Below, piece by piece: positions 57,471-64,000 of a DNA stretch of 64,000 nucleotides (within the stretch, counting starts at the first letter, position 1; the number at the start of each line of letters is the position of its first letter). Source of the DNA: Telmatactis stephensoni. Lineage: Eukaryota > Cnidaria > Anthozoa > Actiniaria > Isophelliidae. The position numbers and the translations under genes were made by a program. The stretch covers positions 1,791,501 through 1,855,500 of the forward strand of contig JALIZF010001940.1 in the NCBI GenBank assembly GCA_029948255.1, read 5' to 3'. The notes beneath the pieces are model-generated. The model did not search any database and was not told the origin of the DNA. It worked only from the letters and a program-made list of their open reading frames with translations.

Positions 57471-59217
57471 TGCCGAACACTTCGTCTCACATCTTTAGAG
57501 TTCAAAAGAGCGGGGTTCTGTTACAGATAGGTTCCTCTGATTTTTTATAACTAACAGGCTCTAAGCTCTTTGCTAACATGCCCGAGGTTGCTATTTTTAG
57601 CGACTTTTAGCGTGATTTATACTGAAGATTTAGCGGAAACTGATGTAGCGATTTTCGGGAGGAAATACGACAGCGACTGACCAATACCAAAAATACAAAG
57701 TTAAGCGAGTAAGCGACTTTGCAGAACTTCCTAAAATGTCGCTAAAAACAGTAACTTCAAGGTAGTTTAATCTGAGCAAAATTTACAGGCGAAGTCAACT
57801 AGGATAATTTAGGATTAATTTATTTTTGGTTTGCGGAGATTCCATTACGATGCTTTCAAGATGTTTGGTATTACTGTGGTGACGACAGAAGAGGGAGACT
57901 GGTAGGAAATTTGCCCCAATCCTCCTCAGTTTCACCACAGGAATACCGCCCAGACTTTAAAAGGGGAAAATACAGAGTGGAGAAATATTACTAGCTACAT
58001 TTCACGGGACGATTGGCGACGATTTTTTTGTGCAGCACTAAGTTGATGTCGTGAAACATACTACACGGAAAAAAACTTAGGTGCAATTTTTGTTTCGGCA
58101 ACACGTTGAGAGTTTTTGAATTGAAGTCAAATTCTCACAACGCAATATGACGTATGTGACAAAATGACGCGGCGCAGTGCCAAAGGTCGTTGCAAATCGT
58201 CTCGAAGAATCGTCTCGGAATTCCTATGAAATGAATGGTAGAGGTTGACTGATTAGCTGAGTGATATTTGCACCAATACTCCTCAGCTGAACCACAGGAA
58301 TACCATCACAAAAAATTACGGTTATAAAAATCGATGAGAGAGAAAGAACAAGGTGACTAGGAAAACAAAGTGGTACAAATCCTGCTTATCAAAGATAATT
58401 CAAAACTTAAAGAATGTACATCACAACAAAGGAAAACATACAATATATTAAACTTAAAATAAAGACAAAAGAAACGGCCCATTTTCAACCAAGCTCTAGG
58501 ATGCCAACGATCACTTGCGTCTACCACTGTCTATATTCATAAAGAGCCATTGCGCCTCAGACAGTTACCATGGAAATAAGCTGTGTAGCCAAGCCAGCGA
58601 CTAAAATGATCAGCACGCACGTTAATCACACCTTGACGGAATCATTGTTGTCATAGCGACATCAAGCTTAGCAGCCAAGCTTTATCCATAATACATGGCG
58701 GTGCGGCACAATATTTCTCATGATCCATCGCGGCTAAATCTTTGATATTTTATACTTGAGCAAACTGCGAACCACGAAAGGGACATCTATTCGAAGCAGT
58801 TGTATAATAGATCGTGGATCGAGATTTGTACATCCAAGTTCACTGTACATTATTTTAATAAAACGTATCATTCCCTTTCTGAGAACGTTTTAAAATCTAT
58901 TTTAAAAAGAATAAAATTCAGTCGGAATCGTCGAATTCGTGGCGTAATTAAAATTAAGCACTCTCGTGCTCTGGCGTCGGCTGTACAAATGCTTTACGAA
59001 CTTGAACCGGACAGCGGAACGAAATTCTATTGATCTGTAGTGACATTGAATTATCACATTCGGGTACTTGGTACCGAATCGATTCCTGGTCGTGCTCACT
59101 TTGGGTAGAGCGATTATTTAAGTGACCATCATCAATGGAATCATCAATGAAAGGCACCTCAGTACTAACTTTGTTAACATCGATTGGTTCGAGTTACTAT
59201 TGATCTAACGGAACTTC
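57471..59217. other. 3' side of the SBF gene and repeat-derived DNA
   Basis: Contains two copies of a 34-bp word, CTCCTCAG followed by ACCACAGGAATACC (about 57925 and 58278), and DNA near 58000-58200 that resembles 51475-51670 (CGAGACAATTTGCAATGAC-like). The last kilobase should include the 3' UTR of the minus-strand SBF gene. No other gene supported. Confidence 0.45.
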
Positions 59218-62200
59218 CTAGACGTTCATGCTTTGGAGTTTCTCGATCCAGAGTTGGGATGACTGCTTGTCCTCAGCTAAGAGATTGTAAAGACGTTTGG
59301 TCGTACGAAGCTGTGAAAATGATACAAAAATACATCACAAAGTGTTAGCCATTGTAGTTGCAATGATAAGAAATAACGATTTTGACTCACGTCGAAAAAG
59401 GCGCCTTTGTCAGCTCCTTTGGGTGCACCAGGGGCGTAAGTACCCTGTGTAACTGCCGTCATTTCCCCAAGGTCAATGTAACCAGCACAGTGTGTCTCTT
59501 CTTTTGTGTCATAGTATCGCAACTACAGAGAAATAAACGAAGCACTCAAGCATCTTTTAAAACGTGTCCACCTTAGAGAGGTATCCGACTGGCAATGGTT
59601 TTGCTTGTTTTGGGGAAGGGGGTTGTCTGCTTATTTTGGGGAAGGGGAGTGTCTGTATATTTTGGAGAATGGGGGTGTCTGCATATTTTGGGAAGGAGAG
59701 GACATTACCAGTGAAACTCGAAGTAGCAAAATTCTACATACCTGGTTTCTCTGCGCATCGAGAACGAACCATCTCGACTTCCACTGTTTAAAAAGGTGTC
59801 CTCGTTTGTGGAGATATCCAGAATGCATAAAATTTTTTGGTGCTTCACACTAGAATAAAAAATTATCAAATAAGGATAACATAGGAGATTTAATAACACA
59901 GGCAGACATGGTTACACGGTTTCCACTCTCTTGGTAAAACACAATTCTCTACGAAATAAAGAGGTTAAGGTTCGTGGAATTCCGCAACCAAGCTCCGAAT
60001 AAAGGGGTTGTTTTCCAACACAAAATCCCCAGACTTTTCACTGACTTTTGTAATATTTTGACAATTTCCCTGACCAAATTCAAAATTCCCTGACAATTCT
60101 CTGACCTCCAAAAATTTTGAGATTTCCTTGACTTTTCAAGATCAGTGAGAAACCTGGGGTTCGTCTTATTTTGGAAATTTCAATGGCCTTCTGCATCGCC
60201 GGCATAAAGCAACCAAGGCAGTTGCCTCAGTTATCTCCCTCTCTCTAGTCTGCAAAGCTGGCGGTTTAGGGGAAGGGGGGAAGAAAGGGGGAAAGGAGAA
60301 GAAAAACTCTCCACCTTTACCTCTCCCCTCCCCCCTCTCTAAACCGCCAGCTACGCAGGCTACCCCCTCTCTGGCTTAATCTATTGCCTGTCATTCTCAC
60401 TCGCTTTCTCCGTTCATCAAACCAAGTCTCGTAAGTTATCGCCTACGAGGCCAAGTCGAACATGTTTGAGCTTCCCTTAGGAGTTCAAGAAAGAGGGTAT
60501 AAAATTTCGTGTGCCTACCTCAGGAAGACTAATTGTACTTTTGGCTAGTGATGTCCCTTGTTGTTCTGATAAATCTCTCTTTTTACACTGCCAGGGGACT
60601 TGAGATTGACACTTCTCGTGTACATTATAACCACATTCTGTACACTTCAAACCTAAATAAAATATAAGGATGAATCACAAAATAGCCTAATGACCACTTC
60701 GGCATTTCCAATAATCCCGTGATCCATAAGAACAAACGAGGTCCGGGTCCTGTTTTTCGAGAGTGCGTTAGCGCTAACCCAGAGTTAAATCTAAAGAAAA
60801 CCATTAAAGCCGGATTAGCCTTCACCCGCTTTCGAAAAACTGGGCCTTGGGGCCCGTTCCTCGAAAGACCCGATAACCTTACAGGCCCGTAAATTTACGG
60901 CAAGAATTACGCAAAAAAATTACGTTTGCTGGAGTGCGCGAGAATTTCTTACGTTTATGGAGATGTAACATTAATATTATCGCATCAATTCTGGGACTTT
61001 CAGTAATGTCCTTCCTCAATACATGGAATATCCAGATACTATATTAATTTTCGGCTGAATTTTTTTATTTGTTAATCTTTCAACAAATATTTTTGATCCA
61101 CAAATTCGAGTTCCGAGATATGCTTCACCTACCACATACAAAGGATTTCGAACGAGGCTACGTGCTAAAACTTTTGTCTTGTTACGAATGACTGAGTTTA
61201 TGCACCGTTGCCTCGTCTTGATTCCTTTATGTGTGACAAGTGAAGTGTATCTCAGAAGTCGACTGTTGGCGGAAGCTGTTGTGGCGACCGTGTTTTCATA
61301 AGAGGAAGCTAATGAACTAAATAATCTAAACTAAACAACCCTGCATACCTTTGCTGACAAATCCGATGATAATTTGCAGACAATAGTCACAATTTGTCGG
61401 TGTTAGGAAAGTGTGTTTGGTGAAATTATGAGGTTGTGAGAACCCTTGGGCGCCTTTGTCTTCGACTTGAAGTTTACCCTGCCAAACAAATAACAAAGGT
61501 TGCTATGGAAACCTCTTGCTGTGGAGACCATGTTTCCATGGTGAGAAGAAATCAAAAGGCTCGAGATGATTTAACTATATGCAAGTTAATACATTAAGCC
61601 TGGTTTACACGGGTCGCGAAACGCAAAGGTAAACGCAAGCCGATGGACGTGTGAATTTGAGAAACGCAAGTGCAAGAACAAGTGCAAATGCACACAAGAA
61701 TTGAAAAAAAAAACATTTTCTTGCGCTAGTATTTGTGCTTGAGTTTTGAATCGCGTCAATCGAGGTTTGCGCATACAGCTATTTAAAAAACGTTGTCGGG
61801 CGAGAGGCTTCAGGCCTACGCGACTAGACTGCAATGGAGTATGGGTAAGTTGAAAAGTTGAAACGTTCACTCTCTTTTTGGCTTTGGTCTTTATTTTAAG
61901 CATCAATGAATAAAGGACTTTGTTGTATAAGCTCAACACTAGCTGGTTAAAAATTGTCGTGCTGATATTTATGTGGTTTCATAGCTTTTAGTAATTCCTA
62001 CCCCTACTCCATTTCGAGTGAGTCGCGTAGACTTGGGTCTATTTGCCGACAACGTTAACTGAAATAGGTGTATACAAATGCAAAGCCAAGCAATCCTATC
62101 TTTGTCTTTGTGAACACCTCAATAGCGGGTGCGTATCTATTTAATTCTGGCATTTGCGTTCATTTGTGAACAATGCCTAGCATTTGCATTTGCATTGTTC

Positions 62201-63208
62201 GTGTGAACCAAGCTTTACTGAAACTGTTATCCAATATCTTTGCTAGGGAACTACTGGAGTTGCCAGGCAACCGGTGTCGTTGCTAGGTGATTATTTTTGT
62301 TGCTAAGTGTGAACAATGCCTAGCATTTGCATTTGCATTGCTCGTGTGAACCAGGCTTTACTGAAACTGTTATCCAATATCGTTGCTAGGGAACTACTGG
62401 AGTTGCCAGGCAACCGGTGTCGTTGCTAGGTGATCATTTTTGTTGCTAAGTAACCCTTATTGTTGCAAAGGCATTATTCGTTTACATACTCTTAAAACAA
62501 CTTCCATGGTGGATCTCTTATGCTGCATCAAAGCTTGCTGTTTGGTCCAAAGAGAATTAACTGAAGGCATCTGTAAAATAATCAAATCACAAATTTGAAG
62601 TCGTAGTTTTAGCTAGTACCACGGCACATTTTTACGAATTTTTTAAACATTTTGCAATTTCAAGAATGAAAACGGTGAAGATCATGACTGATGATGATGA
62701 TGATAATAATGATGGAGATTGATGATAACTAGTAATGATTACCGTAGTATGTCCGACAAATTTCGCAATAACTGATGATATTAATGATGAAGATGACAAT
62801 GATGACAAAGATAGCGATAAAAGTGATAATAATCATATTATGATAAAAAATGATGACAATAATAACGATAATTATAATCCTTACAAGCCGTCTAGGTGGT
62901 GGATACTCCAAAGACTTCCACGTGTGATCCCACTCATTGGGCACGTGATCAGCTTCCTCCTCCAATCGGCTCACTTCCTGTAACAACCACGTGCACTCGT
63001 TACGCGGGAATTGCGTGACATCGCCATAGCAACCTGTCATGCAACGTCGAATGTAGTCATGTTTGTGCTGCGGTGATTGCTGGTCTTCCACTGTCGTTTC
63101 GACTTCGTTGATGAGTTCGGCATCGTACGGTGGCCCCGTCGAGAGGTTTTCGGTTATGTAATAGTTCCAGACTTTAAGGTTTGAGATTTTGCAGAAGGGA
63201 CGAAGAAC
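59218..63208 (-). CDS. SBF1/SBF2: SBF1/SBF2 (MTMR5/MTMR13) pseudophosphatase, 3' part, seven exons
   Basis: Minus-strand exons: 63208-62885, 62570-62490, 61478-61349, 60652-60519, 59849-59742, 59522-59391, 59310-59218 (TAG). All have GT-AG borders and compatible phases. The first exon is the post-myotubularin helix region (LKVWNYYITENLS, CTWLLQEVSRLEEEADHV). Exons 3 and 4 form a complete C1 domain, H-x12-C-x2-C-x13-C-x2-C-x4-H-x2-C-x7-C (HNFTKHTF, LKCTECGYNVHEKC). The last three exons form the PH domain: SGYLHKRGHLFKQWKSRWFV, LRYYDTKEETHCAGYIDL, then GAPKGADKGAFFD and RLYNLLAEDKQSSQLWIEKL. SBF proteins are catalytically dead myotubularins with DENN domains that act on Rab GTPases (Rab28/Rab21 exchange) and partner with MTMR2-type phosphatases at endosomes. 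The DENN, GRAM and phosphatase-like parts lie beyond 64000. SBF1 and SBF2 cannot be separated here; an invertebrate probably has one. Confidence 0.92.
60250..60359. mobile_element. Small hairpin MITE in an SBF intron
   Basis: CTGCAAAGCTGGCGGTTTAG (60250-60269) is inverted at 60340-60359 (CTAAACCGCCAGCTACGCAG), with purine-rich then pyrimidine-rich interior. It forms a 110-bp hairpin in the intron between the second C1 exon and the first PH exon. Confidence 0.7.
61595..62358. mobile_element. Inverted-end element in an SBF intron
   Basis: Left end TAAGCCTGGTTTACACG (61595-61611), right end CGTGTGAACCAAGCTTTA (62200-62217) with a second right end CGTGTGAACCAGGCTTTA (62343-62360). The interior is rich in GCAAGTGCAA / GCATTTGCATTTGC words. 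No ORF. Confidence 0.6.
62166..62450. repeat. 143-bp tandem duplication at the element's right end
   Basis: GTGAACAATGCCTAGCATTT at 62166 recurs at 62309, and the copies agree through GTTGCCAGGCAACCGGTGTC to GTTGCTAGGTGAT. This explains the doubled right terminus. Confidence 0.88.
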
Positions 63209-64000
63209 CTTAAAGAGAGAGAAGACAAAGTATACTCTTAGTCAATAGAATTTGAACTCTTAGCCTAAGCTTTGAAAGCCTATAGGGTAACCAATACCCA
63301 GGTAGCCTAAATCATTACTACGTAATTAATTCTTGTTGCCTGGAAACGGATATTGTTGCTGCTAGGTAACTAAGACGTTGCTAGCTAACCCATTCTACAT
63401 GTATTTGCCTGAAAACCAATACTTTTTGCTAAGTAACTAAGACGTTGCTAGTTAACAATTCTAGTTGCCTGGAAACTAATATCGTTGCTAGGTAACTAGT
63501 CGTTGCTAGCTAACCGATTCTAGTTGCCTGAAAACCAATATTTTTGCTAAGTAACTAAGACGTTGCTAGCTAACCAATTCTAGTTGCCTGGAAATCAATA
63601 TCGTTGCTAGGTAACTAAGTGATTGCTAGCTAACCAATTATAGTTGCCTGGAAACCAATGTTATCGCCAGGTGGCCTAGGAAGCCATTGCTAGGTAGTCA
63701 ATTCTAGTTGCCTGGTAGCCTACGTCGTTGCTAGCCAATATCGTTCCTAGGTAACCTATGTAAGCCAATATCGTTCCTAGGTAACCTATGTATGAGTGTA
63801 TATTTCTCAAGCAAACATGTAAGTCTACCCAAGGGTAAGAACACTCTTGATACTCTACCTCCAGGTATTACACTTTTGACATAATTAACGACAAAAATGC
63901 CTTTGAAAGGAGGAATGCTGATTTGAAGTCCATTTCGACACACAAGTAGATTGTTAGATTGTTAGGTCCCAACACGAATGAATTAATATTGGAAGAGTAA
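63209..64000. repeat. SBF intron with GTTGCTAGGTAAC minisatellite
   Basis: From about 63336 to 63780 there are six to seven degenerate copies of a 59-61-bp unit built from GTTGCTAGGTAACTAA, GTTGCTAGCTAACC and TAGTTGCCTGGAAA. Shorter ATCGTTCCTAGGTAACCTAT repeats follow. No further SBF exon is recognisable before the window edge. Confidence 0.8.

Noticed and set aside
58800..59157. Small ORFs on both strands downstream of SBF
   Set aside because: They lie in the probable 3' UTR and flank, overlap antisense to each other and have no recognisable domain.
63731..63943. Further SBF exon or separate gene on the minus strand
   Set aside because: The frame runs into the intron minisatellite and shows no SBF-like sequence or clear splice sites.

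Overview
The window is animal nuclear DNA: AT-rich, gene-poor, with spliced genes, GT-AG introns and dense short inverted-repeat transposons. The gene content (a tandem family of short-ECL2, melanocortin-like orphan class A GPCRs, an SBF/MTMR5-13 homologue carrying a C1 domain, a small peptide precursor) points to an anthozoan cnidarian, probably a stony coral. That placement is inference.

Layout. 0-1 kb: one divergent class A GPCR (minus). 2-11 kb: no host gene found; a long-TIR element, a tRNA-type SINE whose tail seeds about 161 uninterrupted TATCT units, pyrimidine tracts and a 9.5-10.2 kb minisatellite. 11.0-16.4 kb: about 80 copies of a 54-bp satellite between 200-bp inverted arms that contain a tRNA-like segment. 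19.3-48 kb: seven copies of one single-exon GPCR family. Four look intact or nearly so (27.2, 37.6 minus, 44.9, 47.0 kb) and three are frameshifted (19.3, 22.4, 41.4 kb). They are interleaved with MITEs, a LINE remnant, microsatellites and, at 32.8-33.3 kb, a two-exon gene ending in an oxytocin/vasopressin-like peptide with no neurophysin. 52.1-54.5 kb: a two-exon gene (minus) for a secreted, extremely lysine-rich protein with a furin-type site. 59.2-63.2 kb: the last seven coding exons (minus) of an SBF1/SBF2 (MTMR5/MTMR13) pseudophosphatase, with post-myotubularin segment, C1 domain and C-terminal PH domain; the 5' part lies beyond the window.

How the genes relate. The GPCR copies share upstream sequence, including a CTTTG-ATA-CAAAG inverted motif 120-165 bp before the ATG in five copies, so they may be co-regulated. 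The peptide gene lies inside the receptor array, but a ligand-receptor link is only a hypothesis. The two newly assembled genes (peptide precursor and lysine-rich protein) rest on splice sites whose phases match exactly. Several indels that break reading frames could be assembly errors, and this is stated where it applies.
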